Shown here: in pieces, positions 43,332-54,793 of the stretch
Layout: each line of letters begins with the position of its first letter
Position numbering within the stretch: the stretch's first letter is position 1
Assembly (NCBI RefSeq): GCF_023078275.1
Contig: NC_062974.1
Coordinates: 23,427,119-23,491,118, forward strand
From: Leguminivora glycinivorella
Lineage: Eukaryota; Arthropoda; Insecta; Lepidoptera; Tortricidae
Direction: 5' to 3'
Length of the DNA stretch: 64,000 bases
The notes under the pieces: generated by a model
Told to the model about the DNA's origin: nothing
Database searches by the model: none
What the model saw: only the letters and a program-made list of their open reading frames with translations
Translations under genes and position numbers: made by a program

Positions 43332-43754
43332 AATCGTCAAGTCTATAATGACACTTAAGTGACGGTAAATAAAACATTCAAATGACTATATATATATATA
43401 TAAGTAAATTTAGAAGTTTCTTTTAAATAAATGAACAACCGAAAAGTAGGATCTAACCTACCGACTGCGCCAAGTAAATCATAAATCATTATTTATTAAT
43501 AATATAAAATTACATGTCAAATGGTACTACAATATGTAGGTATATATTATATGTTGCTTAGTGTTATTTACATTCTATGACATACTATTATAACTAAAGA
43601 ACTCCTTGTGGTCATAGAACGTCTGCTCGATGAGCCATTTTTTAAGTTTGGTTCTAAACGTTGGCAAACTTTTCGCGTCGATAAAGTACTGTCGGCCTTA
43701 AACTGACAATACGGACTAAATGACAAAGTGTGTAAACATTTAAGTATACAATAT

Positions 43755-43966
43755 CCATACTAATATTATAAAATGGAAAAGTGTGTGTGTCTGTTTGTTT
43801 GTCCGTCTTTCACGGCAAAACACAGCCACAAAATGACGTGATTTTTTAAGTGGAGGTAGTTGAAGGGATGGAGAGTGACATAAGCTGTCTCTATCCAACC
43901 CCCACTTTCCTAAATTCCTAAAATTTTCGAATTTAACGCGAGCGAAGCCGCGGGCAAAAGCTAGTG
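43755..43966 (+). repeat. Family I SINE-like repeat, copy 3
   Basis: TGTGTGTGTCTGTTTGTTTG through GCGAGCGAAGCCGCGGGCAA, with the C-rich centre shortened. Confidence 0.6.
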
Positions 43967-44159
43967 TCTCCATAAATGCAATTGGATCACTTTCGAGTGA
44001 TTTGAATCAGGGTGACATTTTGTTCTATCCTCTCATAAAATTGTCTCAGTAACGTGTAACTTTCAAACGATTCCCGTTTCTATGCCTACTTGTCGAAAAT
44101 CAATTGTAATACTCGAGAAAGCTTACAATTCAATAAATCGCTTTCAAAGACTGGTTTTT

Positions 44160-44490
44160 TGAAGCAGCACACTTTTTATTATTACAAGCTTTTATTCAAC
44201 TTGCCTTGTTAGTATGTTAGTGTGCGTCAAAACGTAGAAGCTAAATTTGACCCACTTCCCGATTTCCGTTTGAGCTGAAATTTTACACACATATGTAAAT
44301 CACGTGACAATGCAATATTATGGTATCATGGAGCTGATCTGATGATGGAGCAGAAAGGTGGTCATAGGAATTCTGTCATGAAACGTCGTATCCCCATCGA
44401 GTTACGGGTTTCTAGAAACGTCTCGGAGAGCAGTTGACTGTTGAAAGATAGGTACAGTCGGCGATAAAAGCTTGTGCCAAAAATGAAATT
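44160..44490. repeat. Dispersed repeat family G, copy 2
   Basis: Same orientation as 23190-23495; the shared blocks continue through ATCATGGAGCTGATCTGATG and GGTGGTCATAGGAA. Confidence 0.6.
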
Positions 44491-44731
44491 TTTGCAAAAA
44501 ACTTATTGCTTATCAACAATCCTTCGATTCCAAATATTGGAAACGTACTTTCCCAAGCTCATAATGGTTAAGTTGTAGTGTCGTAAAAACTACCTTGTCT
44601 TTTTAAAAATAAGGTCCGAATTGGAGGCCAATAAAACGGTAGGTACTACTACAAAGTTAAAATCGACACGATACGACAGAGAATCCTATCGCTTGACGTG
44701 TGCGAGCGATGCGAAACTTAATTCAAACCAA

Positions 44732-44870
44732 AGAGGATCGAGTATTATAGAGAGTTACTATCAAAGTAAAATGTGTAATCACAGTGCATAGACTGCCATC
44801 TCTTGACACAAGCTTAAAACTTTTGAACCTCAGTTTTGACAATTTGGCCCATATTGTTAGCATATCAAGA
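44732..44870 (-). repeat. Family H repeat, copy 5 (inverted, truncated)
   Basis: CAAAGAGGATCGAGTATTAT through TTTGGCCCATATTGTTAGC, then unrelated sequence. Confidence 0.6.
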
Positions 44871-45184
44871 CGTCACGTCTAGGTACAATTTTTACTTAGA
44901 AGTGACGTCACAAGCCCCCACTCCGGAACTTTGATGCTCTATATCTTTGTATTTTTTCATTATTCAGAAAAAGCGAAAAAAAGTCATCTCAATACTGGTT
45001 TGACAACTTAATTCGCTCGTATTCGTGCCTGGGAAATGGGAACGAACACAAACCAGGATCGCGTGCTAACAGTCAGTTCCGATGTCGCTTTGATGGAGAA
45101 ACGCTTCTTTCGCATTTTCTGTATTCAATTACGTAATTCGTCGCGAACGATAAGACGTCTGTAATTCCGACTCCAATTAAGGTA

Positions 45185-45735
45185 ATAGCCCTTTCGATGT
45201 CTGGTATTTGCAAAAGAAATCCTATTTCTTTCTAGAATGAAAGCGTGTTTATCGGGAAAGAGGAAATTTTATATTGATTTAAACTATCACGATTTGCACT
45301 CATAATTTTAGAACTAAACGGGACTTAATCGCGTAACACTTAAAGCTCGGCCACACATGAGCGTTTTGAGAGCGTAGACGGAGCGTTAGCGGAGCGCATT
45401 GACAGCGGTGCGCCGGACGAACGCTGGCGTTGCGCCCAGCGGACGCTGGCGGGAACTAACGAGCGCGGATTGCGAGCGGAATGCGCGCGGATTGCGAGCG
45501 GAACGACAGCGTTCCGCCGGCGCACCGCTATCATTGCGGTCCGTTAACGCTACGCTATCAAAATGCTTTATGTGTGACGGAGGCTTTACGTTTATATTAC
45601 GACGTTCCGAGTAGACCCTTATTAGTTTTTATAAAATTTTGAACGTCGGCCCTCTTTGGATTGTTATTTGCAAGAGAAATCCTATTTCTTTTCGTTTGCT
45701 TAAACGAAGGCGTGTTTATCGGGAAAGGGGCCTTT
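45185..45735 (+). repeat. Direct 80-bp duplication flanking a family B element
   Basis: TTTGCAAAAGAAATCCTATT and GCGTGTTTATCGGGAAAG at 45208-45260 recur at 45668-45728 in the same orientation, with family B copy 5 between them. Confidence 0.45.
45341..45589. mobile_element. Palindromic MITE family B, copy 5
   Basis: TTAAAGCTCGGCCACACATG on the left and TGTGTGACGGAGGCTTTA on the right; the two ends belong to different subfamily types (CTCGG and CCTCC). Confidence 0.65.
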
Positions 45736-45759
45736 AAGTAAGTATTGTTTTTTTTTATA

Positions 45760-46027
45760 TTTTTAACCCCCAACGCAAAAACTATGGGGTGTTATAAGTT
45801 TGACGTGTCTGTCTGTCTGTCCGTCTGTCTGTCTGTCTGTCTGTATGTCTGTTTGTCTGTCTGTCTGTGGCATCGTAGCTCCCGAACGGATGAACCGATT
45901 TAGATTTAGTTTTTTTTTGTCTGAAAGCTGAGTTAGTCGGGAGTGTTCTGAGCCATATTTTATGAAAATCGGTCAACTATGTCGCAGTCGGCGGTTTTTT
46001 CGAAATTTTAATTTTGTGGTTAGGTTA
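45760..46027 (+). repeat. Family E repeat, copy 6 with TGTC microsatellite
   Basis: TTTTTAACCCCCAACGCAAA, a GTCT run at 45806-45866, and an end TTTTGTGGTTAGGTTATT. Confidence 0.65.
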
Positions 46028-46264
46028 TTAATGTCACGGGGTCGAGTAGTGAATGTTTAAGATGTGCATATAATTCCTGCTCCTGTGTGCTACTTTATTA
46101 TTTGGTCGTGTAATGAATGTTTTCATTTATCCTCAACTAACATAAGAAGCCTTTGAAGGTAGATTTTTTTTCATTTATTTAAATACCTAAAGCCAGCGAC
46201 TCAGCGTCAATTCGTATTAACACATGTCACATAACACAGTCGTATTATTTTAGTTTAGTTTGTT

Positions 46265-46385
46265 CTAATTTTTTTTTTTTTTTTTTATACTACGTCGGTG
46301 GCAAACAAGTATACGGCCCGCCTGATGTAAAGCGGTCACCGTAACCTATGGACGCCTGCAACTCAAACAGTGTCACATGCGTGTA
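46265..46385 (-). repeat. Family O tail, copy 4, with poly(T)
   Basis: T16 then ATACTACGTCGGTGGCAAAC and GGCCCGCCTGATG; minus-strand orientation with A run. Confidence 0.6.
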
Positions 46386-46698
46386 ATTTTATTTATATTA
46401 GATTTTCTCTTAATTTAAGTTGCATGTGAATGTTTTGTAAATACTTTGTAATAACAATGTATGTAAGCATGTTGTGGAAATGAATGATGTCTTCATCTAT
46501 CTATCTAAACATTTGCTTTCAATAGTTGAATGTTGGAAATGTCTGATGGAATGGACTGTCCTTTTCGACGAAATAGACTTCATCAATGGAGCAATTTACT
46601 TGATTGAACTGTCCAGCTTTTGATGCTTACTGTATTCTGTTAGCTCATATTTTCTGGCGAAATGTCAATGATATCGAGAATAAAATGAAGGTAAGGTA

Positions 46699-46911
46699 CA
46701 GCGGGGCAAATCTCGACTGGGGGTCAAATGTAACTGGTCCATTTTTTCTATGTTTTACAATGTTTGCATTATTAAATAGAATGTCCACCGGTTATATATG
46801 GTAGGCGTGTTAAGTGGATACATGTAGAACTCAACATCATAGTGTAATAATGGAAAAAATTGATTAGTTACAAATGTTACAATTGCGCCCCAGTCGAGAT
46901 TTGCCCCGCGG
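46699..46911. mobile_element. Element U, TA-flanked MITE
   Basis: Ends CAGCGGGGCAAATCTCGACT and AGTCGAGATTTGCCCCGCGG, TA on both sides; 213 bp. Confidence 0.6.
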
Positions 46912-47577
46912 TATCTTATGAGGAACATGTATTCTAAAGTTGTTTTGAGATGATAGACTCTAAATTAGCTGTTCAAAAAAAAAACAAATAAAAGAAACGT
47001 ACTTACGAGTAATCAGCGATTGTGGCACATGACATTATTGTTTAGATCTCAGAAAGCTATAACACAAAAAGGGAACTTGACTGTAGTTAAAATAAAATAT
47101 TTTATACCATTCACAAAATAAAGCATCAGATAATTATAAGAAAAACATGAACAGAAGTTATTTTTAAATCCAATTTCTATTTAATAGATCAGGTAGAAAT
47201 ATATAAAGTAACTGAGTTGACCGTGACGTCACTCAATTCAATTTCATAAAAATTCCATATTAATAAGTCGTTCAAATTTGTTTTGACAGTTCTTAAAAAG
47301 AAGCTGATTTGACTTTCGGCAAGTATTCGGTAAGTATTTCGGCAAGTAGCCTATTGTACCGAATATCCCTAAAACCAACGCCAAAATGAAAAGGTTTTAA
47401 GGACGCCCAGTATCTTATACCTTTAAACGAGCAATTTTTGTATATTTATTTATATATACAGGGTGGCCCATTCAAATCGGTCAGTATGGGAAAGTCTGAA
47501 ACTATAAGACATACGAAGATTTGTTCTTAGGAACCATGTCACCGATTTTGATAAAAAGAAAAACTGCATTCACGTCT

Positions 47578-48384
47578 TTTTCAATACAATATTCAACACG
47601 CTTACCGCATACCATGGTTATGTGGCATCCATATTGCGATACGGGCTCATACTATGGGGTAACTCAGTAGACGCAGATATTATATTTAAATTACAAAAAA
47701 AATGTATCCGAACTCTATGCGGAGCAGAATTTTTAGCGCCTTGTAAGTCTTTGTTTCAATCCAAACGTATACTGCCTCTTCCGTCACTTTATATTTTTGA
47801 AATGTGTATCTTTATTAAGAAACATATGTCGTTTTTTGAAATTATCACAACCAACTCCAAACGTGGAACACATAGAACTAAATTGCTTTTACCTATGACT
47901 AAATTAGCGTTATCCAGGAAAAACGTTTACTGTATGGCTATCAAATTATTCAATATCCTATCTGATGACATTAAAGAATTACACCCATTGGTTTTCAAAA
48001 AGACATTGTTTAATCATTTAATTGAAAATTGTTATTACTCCATTGATGAATATGTAATAAATTGTAAATTATAATCAATTATTTAATACTAATTATTTAT
48101 TGTAAATTCAAATTAAATGTTTATATATAATTAATTTATTGTCACTGTTGCGAGCTATGCTGTTTTGGAAATGTTTTATGTACATAACTGCATGAATAAT
48201 TATAGTGCGTAAGACTAGTATACATCTTGTATATAGTTAGTTAAGTTTTGTTAGTTCATAAGTAAACAATATTTGTACGCCTGTCGGGGCAAAACAAGAA
48301 TCGTGCTGTGGATATTTTTCTGAACACCTATGTATATACGCTTGTTTTATGCAAATAAAATAATCATTCATCATTCATTCATTC
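47578..48384 (+). pseudogene. Jockey-like LINE reverse-transcriptase C-terminus, nested insertion
   Basis: The open frame to the stop at 48074 (from 47622 in the listed frame) includes SILRYGLILWGNS, LQKKCIRTLCG and LPLPSLYIFEMCIFIKKH, typical of the end of jockey-like reverse transcriptases. A 3' UTR with AAATAAAATAATCATTCATC follows. The insert is flanked by the exact 10-bp duplication ATTCACGTCT at 47568-47577 and 48385-48394. It is 5'-truncated, as usual for target-primed insertion. Confidence 0.75.
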
Positions 48385-48703
48385 ATTCACGTCTAGGTAA
48401 CGATCTTACTATTGCATTTTGTATCTTCATGTGGTGAATCTGCGTTAAAGTTGACTCTATGGCTACTTTTAGGTCTTCAACGGTGTTATAGCTATTTTTG
48501 TACACTGTTGTAAAGATGAAGTGAACTTGCTGAATATTGTAACGGTGGTCACTTTGAACACCTACTATGATAAATTAAAGTATGTGAAAAAAATGCATTT
48601 TATTCATTTTAGACATTATGTTTCTTAGAGATATTTACTGCTTAAGACCTACACAAACGATATCTGAATAGAAATAGTGTAAGTTTATTTTTTCAAAACA
48701 ACC

Positions 48704-48740
48704 GGGTTCGATTCCCCAGCTGGGTACACTTTTTTTTTAA
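48704..48740 (+). promoter_or_regulatory. tRNA-like B box followed by T run
   Basis: GGGTTCGATTCCCCAGC is a perfect B-box consensus, followed after about 13 bases by nine T residues. No A box precedes it at the normal distance, so it looks like the 3' half of a tRNA or SINE head. Confidence 0.35.
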
Positions 48741-49264
48741 TTGTATGAATGCAGTTTTTCTTTTTATCAAAATCGGTGACATGGTTCCTAAGAACAAATC
48801 TTCGTATGTCTTATAGTTTCAGACTTTCCCATACTGACCGATTTGAATGGGCCACCCTGTATATACCGACGGTCTCGGAAACCGCTCTAACTAGGGTTTG
48901 CAATCCGGATATTCGAATATCCGAATTATTCGAATATCCGCTAATATTTTTATCCGAAAATATTCGAATAATCTAAGTAAAATTATCCGGATAAACGGAT
49001 AATTTCTATAAACATTATTTTTTATTTATAAGGGATATATTTAATAGATAGACGTCACTTGAACCAATTTCGATCAATTCTTAATTCGGATAATGTTATT
49101 GCTAACAAGTTAACACCTATTTATCTTCAAAATCAAACTAATATTTACAAAACAAAGAAAGCATTCGTGAACAAGAAGTAAGCAGAATGCCTCACCCCAC
49201 GCACTCAGTTTTTATCGAATATTCGATTAATTGGATGATTAAAAAAAAACAGAAAAACGTTCAA

Positions 49265-52200
49265 GTATTATTTTTTAATTTTTATTTTATTTATTGAACA
49301 TAGTGCAAGCTTACAGTCTGAACCAATACACCTACACATTAACAATACATGCAATATAATAAAAATAAAACATGCTTAGGTAAAATGTCGAACAAGTCAA
49401 ACTAATCAAATAAACAATTAAGAGGAAAAATAAAATGAGAAAATTTAAAACAATGTCAAAACAGATTACAGGTCAGTCAAATAAAAATTTATAAATTGTC
49501 TAGCAGTTTTGCATAAGTATGCTAAACGATCGGCAAACATGTCAACGTCAACGTGCTGAGTGAGCATCGCCTGGAGAAGCGTTAAAGCACGCGTGGTGGG
49601 CGCGTGCCTCGCGTAACACGTGCGAGCGGTCGGCCGCTGCAGCAGACACGGCCGGCGACGCGGTGCCACCGCCCCTCCAAGTCGCGCGGCACACGCTTGG
49701 GAACTAATAACCCTATCTTTCCTAACACATCTGGGCTATCAACATGGTGGTGGATGATGGAGAGATAGTGTATCAGGAGCAGCAACTTCCTCCTCAAACC
49801 GAGGGTGTCTAGCCCAACCATCCCCGAGACAAAGATGGAAGGGTAGAGGTACGGGTAGTATCCATAAGCTTTCTTGTACAACCAGCGTGCAAATTTCCGT
49901 TGTGTTTTCTCAAGCATTAAGGAATACTTGGCTTCATACGGATCCCAGACAACCGCACCATACTCCAACTTACTGCGTACGTAAGCATTATAGAGAACCT
50001 TGGCCACTCCGACGTGAAATTGCTTGGATATTCTCATTACAAATCCTAAGGTTTTACTGGCCTGCCTGCTAATGCTAGTGATATGCGAATGGAAGTCAAA
50101 TTTGCTATCCAACATTAAACCCAGGTCACGAATATCAGTGACTTTCTCCAAAGACGAGCCCGCTAGACTGTACTCAGTTTGGAGTGCGGAACGTTTACGT
50201 GTGAAAGTTATCGCCTTACACTTTTTGGCATTAAAGGGAAGTCTATTTCTCACGCTCCACCCAGCAGCAGCATCAATATCAGCTTGCAACGCCGCACTGT
50301 CACTACTATCACCAATGCCTAGGAGCAGCTTCAGGTCATCGGCGAAAAGAAGACATTTAGCTGCCCTAAATGTATCAGGCAAGTCATTTATCATAATAAG
50401 AAAAAGAGTGGGGCCAAGGGTACTGCCCTGACTTACACCAGACAGCGTACAGTAATCGCTAGACTCGAAGCCGCTCACCCTAACGTACTGTTGCCTACCG
50501 CACATATAACTAGCTAAGAACTCTAATAGCTTCGGCGTGAAGCCCACTAGCGCCAACTTGCCCAGTAATATGTCATTGTCGACCAGGTCGAAAGCTTTTC
50601 TAAAGTCGAAATAAGCTGCATCGACCTGGCGACCAACATCCATCTCCTTGCAGACATAGTCAGCAAGAGCAACAAGATTCGTGACAGTGGATCGCGACTT
50701 ACGGAAGCCGTGCTGACTGGGGTGCAAGCGATCTGCCACCTGTACACTTATATGGCGATTGAGCATGATTTCAAATATCTTGCCAAACACAGGCAGCACG
50801 GCTATAGGCCTAAAAGAGGTAATATCCGTATTGTTACCTTCCTTGGGAACTGGCGTCACCCTAGAAGTTTTCCAGCGATTTGGATAGACGGAACATCTGA
50901 GCGAAAGGTTAAATATATGCATTAGAGGCGTAACCAATGTGTCAGCACAATCTTTGGCTAGAAATACTGGGATACCGTCCGGTCCGCTAGATGAGCGGGG
51001 TTTAATTTTACGTATAGCCGCCCTTAAATCAGACTCAGAAACGAAGGGAATGGAGACAGTTCTCGAGTCACCGGAGACGTGTGCCAAGCGCGCCGCGGCC
51101 GCCGCGTCCAGGTTCGGCCTATCTTGCTGGAACACGGAGCTGAAATAATTGGCGAAGGCATCCGCAGCATCCTGACCACTCACTTCTCTTCCATTAAAAT
51201 AAAAAGACTCGTCACTGTGCTGTCGTTCCCTTTTTTTGTCTTTGACATAATCCCAGAACTTCCCCGGGCAACTAATAATATTACGTTGTACATTATGAAG
51301 GTAAAGTTTATACGCATCATCAATCAAATACTTTACTTGTGTTCTGTAATATTTGAACATATGCCAATTGAAATCCTTGCCCTCTTGTCTGAAACGTTTC
51401 AAGTGAAAATATTTTAATTTAATATTGCGTATAATCTCCCCTGTGAACCATTTTGGGTATACGTATTTAGAATTATTATTAGTACGATTTTTTAAAGGAA
51501 CAAATTGATTGATACACGAATAAAGTTTGGTGTACAGAATTTCGGTAGCAGAATCAACATCAGCAGCTGACAGGAGATCGGTCCAATCAATGGCTGCCAG
51601 AGCCGGATAGAGCATTTGGTAGTCCGCCTTACGCCAGTTCCAGTCTGGGCAGGAGGCGGCGCGCGAGCGCGGCGGGGCGGACGGCGGAGGCAGGCTGCAG
51701 GGAAACGTTACTAAAAGCGCAAGGGGTGGGTGGTACGCGTCCATCGGGACCAACGCTTCATCAGAACAGGCATATACCGACAAAAGTTTTTCATCCAAAT
51801 CACTCAGCACGAGATCTAACATGCCCCCGTGTTCATTAAAAACATTATTATATTGAGTCAGTTTACAAAAGTCGCAAAATAAATCAAAGTCACATTTAAC
51901 ACTAGAAGAACATGAATTAAGATTAAAATCACCTAACAAAATGAAACATAGGTCAGGATAAGCACATACAGCATTTTCAATACATGTCAAAACATTCGTA
52001 TACTGGTCAGCATTATAGCTCGGAGGTAGGTATACGACACAACACAGAAATTTCAAATTCTTATAAGTGATTATTGCAAATAACAATTCCATATCAGTGG
52101 TAAGGCCATCGATATCATGGAGGACACGCATTGAATAGCGGTCTCGCGCGGCCAGCAGCACCCCGCCCCAGCCGGCGTCGCCCGCGCGGTCTCGTCGCGC

Positions 52201-53055
52201 CACGCGCCACCCGCTGGGGAAGAGCTCACCGTCGCACACGGAGCTTGTCAGAAAGGTTTCCGTAAGGCCAATAATGTCAAATTTACAAGCTATAACATTC
52301 TTAATAAACATGTCAGTCTTAGATCGCAATCCCCGGACGTTCTGGTAGTTAAACAATAGTTTTTTCTGCCGGGGGTGGGCCGTCGACACGGCTTTTCCCC
52401 GGCCGGAACGAAAGTTCTGTCGCCAATATTTAACACATATTCCTTCGGCCCAATTACTAGCTGACAGCACTCGGTCAGAGAACTTTGTGGGCACTCCAAG
52501 CTTGAATGATGAATAGTTCCCCCGGGGCTTAAGGGGTTCGACCGTACACACGTCACTTTCACAGATAGTCTCCAGATGTGCCCGCACTTGTTCAGCTGTG
52601 GTGCCTTCCTGAACGTAGCATAGATGTAACTGTTGCAGTCGCTCTGCAGCAGACAAGGGAGTAGCACCAGGCGGCGCCGTGCCGCGGCACATGCCACTCT
52701 CGGCGCCGGCTCGTCCCACGAGACCGCTAGCTCTGCTTCTACGTCTGTGTCCACCAACGTCGCTGCCACAATAGCCGTTTCCCCCAGAGACTCCTTGGGC
52801 ACCACTACGATCACGATTACTATCGTCTTTGGAGGGTGGGTTAGACATCCGTCCCCTCCTGTACTGCACACTTTTCCAAGCTAGTTCGTTTTCTGCAGTA
52901 GTGGAGGTATTGTCACGACTATCATCGTCATGGTCATGGTCGCTTGCATCACCGTTAACAACATTAATTTTCCTACTATCCAGCGGCTTGCTTGCAGAAT
53001 TTGGAAGAGCCAGAAGAGCACTTTCTGGTACAACTTGTTGTATAGAGTTTAATTA
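49265..53055 (-). mobile_element. Non-LTR retrotransposon (CR1/jockey-like), 5'-truncated
   Basis: Contains one long open frame and a 3' UTR of about 300 bp ending in AATAAATAAAATAAAAATT (49265-49300 inverse). The 5' boundary is near 53055, where a stop and non-coding sequence begin, so upstream ORF1 parts are missing. Confidence 0.75.
49582..53053 (-). CDS. LINE polyprotein: RNA-binding-like N-terminus, endonuclease, reverse transcriptase
   Basis: Open for about 1156 codons. Residue numbers below count from the codon at 52869 (GTG, not a likely start); the first ATG is residue 8, near 52848. Order: low-complexity Arg/Gly/Ser region (1-70); an RRM-like segment with VEPLKPRGNYSSFKLGVP (110-127), as in the C-terminus of ORF1 proteins of related LINEs; APE-type endonuclease (about 170-390) with NYQNVRG, TETF (203-206), GDFNLN (313-318), LDLVLSD (351-357) and His380; reverse transcriptase (about 600-900) with SGPDGIP, AYFDFRKAFD, GVSQGSTLGP and FADD (843-846). 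No internal stop or frameshift, and catalytic residues are kept. It may be a recent insertion; the missing 5' part makes autonomous activity unlikely. Confidence 0.85.
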
Positions 53056-53752
53056 ATATGAAAACGTTACCCCAACCTACTTTCATTACTGCTAATAGCT
53101 AACGTGAAGTTATCTGTAAAACCATACTTAATAAGGGAGATTTATACCTAGATTTCCTGGTCCCTTTTTTTTGGAAATTGAAATTTAGCGCCTCACTCCG
53201 AATTTAGCTGTTATCAGTTCCATGGCAATTTAGTACTCCAGAATTCCCTCCACTTCACCAAGAAATATTAGGCATTTTCCTTTTAAGTCATTAGTTACAT
53301 GCATACACAAAAATCGGTCTAATTACTACTTATACTTTGAAATCTTAGCCGATCTACTGATCAGCTTGGAAACTAAAACCCATCAAATCGCTGCTGAGCA
53401 ATTTGAGGCGTTTTGGATTTGAATGTTTAAATAAGTTCGCCTTTGTACCTCCTCCTTCCTCATTCTTTTAAATTTTATGTCTGGTATATTTTATGTTGGT
53501 GGTACAATAAAGAATTTACTTACTTATTTATCACCTCTTCCCTTCCAGTGGTACTTTGGTACCAGCCACTGTGCAACTAAGGTTTAAAATGATCCACACC
53601 TGGATAGAAAGTGTCTTCGACTAATTGCTTCTCTTTTTTGGTTATTCTGTTTTGAACGAGTACCTATATCTTTGCTCATTCCAGTTCTAAGACCCTAACC
53701 AGGACGCTTTTGTTTAGAGCCTACGAAAAAGTTTTCAACTTTTTATATTAAG

Positions 53753-54600
53753 TATCCGATCCGGTCCAAGATGGCATTTGGTACGGGCGTAGGCATTTAT
53801 GAAAATGACTAGTGACTACAGTGGTAGTATCATCATGGACAATTATGCCACTGTCTTCCAAGCCGAGACATACCCAATAATTACCTGTGTACATAAGAAT
53901 ATAGTTAGACAAACCCAAGGAAAGAATATCTATATACTCAGCGACAGTCAGGCGGCACTCAAAGCCTTCACATCGCCCAGAGTTGACTCTAGACTGGTAT
54001 TAAACGGCATCCAAGCTCTTAACAAGCTTGGAAGGCAAAACAAGGTGCAACTGGTATGGATACCGGGGTACGAAGGCTTCATTGGCAATGAAAATGCTGA
54101 TGAACTTGCCAAGGCCAGGCCAGATCTGTAGACAACTTCACAGATCTGAAGGAACCATTAAAGCGGCTATGAAAGACCAAGCAAAGGCTAATCACCAAAA
54201 AGAGTGGGATGCCCTGTTAGGTCTGAAGCATTCAAAGCTCTTTATGCGGAGGGTTGAATCTGGATGGAGCAAAAAGTTAGGAAAGCTAGGCAAAAGACAA
54301 CTCATAAATTATAACAAATTATAACGGGGGTGTTCACAGGCCATTACGGGATCAAAGGAATTTTGGCCAAGATGGGACACGCTGACTACACTGATTGTCG
54401 CATGTGCGGCGAAGAGGAAGAGACCATCAGACATCTAATGTGTGAATGTCATGCCATCGCCAGACAAAGAATGAAGAACTTTGGAGCAGGCTACCTTGTA
54501 CCAAAGGACATCAGAGAGCTACCCATGAGCCTCATCATCCGATACGTGGAGATGGTCGAGAAGCTCCTGAATAGCTGAAGGATCTTAAGATCGAAGGGGG
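53753..54600 (+). pseudogene. LINE RNase H domain and zinc-knuckle tail, frameshifted
   Basis: Frame one (53799-54131) shows an RNase H pattern: AETYPI, YILSDSQAALKAF, VQLVWIPGYEGF and NADELAK. The usual His of the WxPGH motif is Tyr. After a shift the reading continues with NHQKEWDAL and MRRVESGWSKKLG (to 54324), then again in a third piece from 54330 with TGHYGIKGILAKMG and CRMCGEEEETIRHLMCEC, a Cys/His knuckle found at the end of non-LTR polyproteins. At least two shifts or stops make it non-functional. Confidence 0.65.
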
Positions 54601-54720
54601 TAATTTCACAAAAGATCCCGATGGGTCGAAGTGTAGCCGGAAGGGCCCCCGCAGATTTAAGATGAGTATCCGATCCGATCGAGCGGAGGACCGACTCCTA
54701 TACATTCTCGAAATCATTCA

Positions 54721-54793
54721 AGGCGCCATCTTTGATTTTTGCCTTTGACATCCTTCCTACATCCGATATCGGATCGGATAATATGACAACGCT
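54721..54793. mobile_element. Family C palindrome, half copy
   Basis: CATCCGATATCGGATCGGAT then AATATGACAACG is a right arm. GTATCCGATCCGATCGAGCG at 54666 may be the remnant of the left. Confidence 0.5.

Larger units (their letters stand above)
47459..48859. mobile_element. TA-flanked fold-back element with nested LINE
   Basis: Arms of about 115 bp (47459-47573 and 48746-48859) start CAGGGTGGCCCATTCAAATC and are near-perfect inverse copies. TA flanks at 47457-47458 and 48860-48861. The central region after removal of the LINE has no coding frame but carries a tRNA-like B box followed by T9 (48704-48740). Confidence 0.7.

Noticed and set aside
44330..44362. CTGATGATGGAGCAGAAAGG as a hammerhead core
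   Set aside because: No stem II can form between CTGATGA and GAAA, and the paralogous copy at 23361 lacks GAAA altogether.
52290..52871. 193-residue minus-strand frame
   Set aside because: Shifted-frame shadow of the LINE polyprotein.
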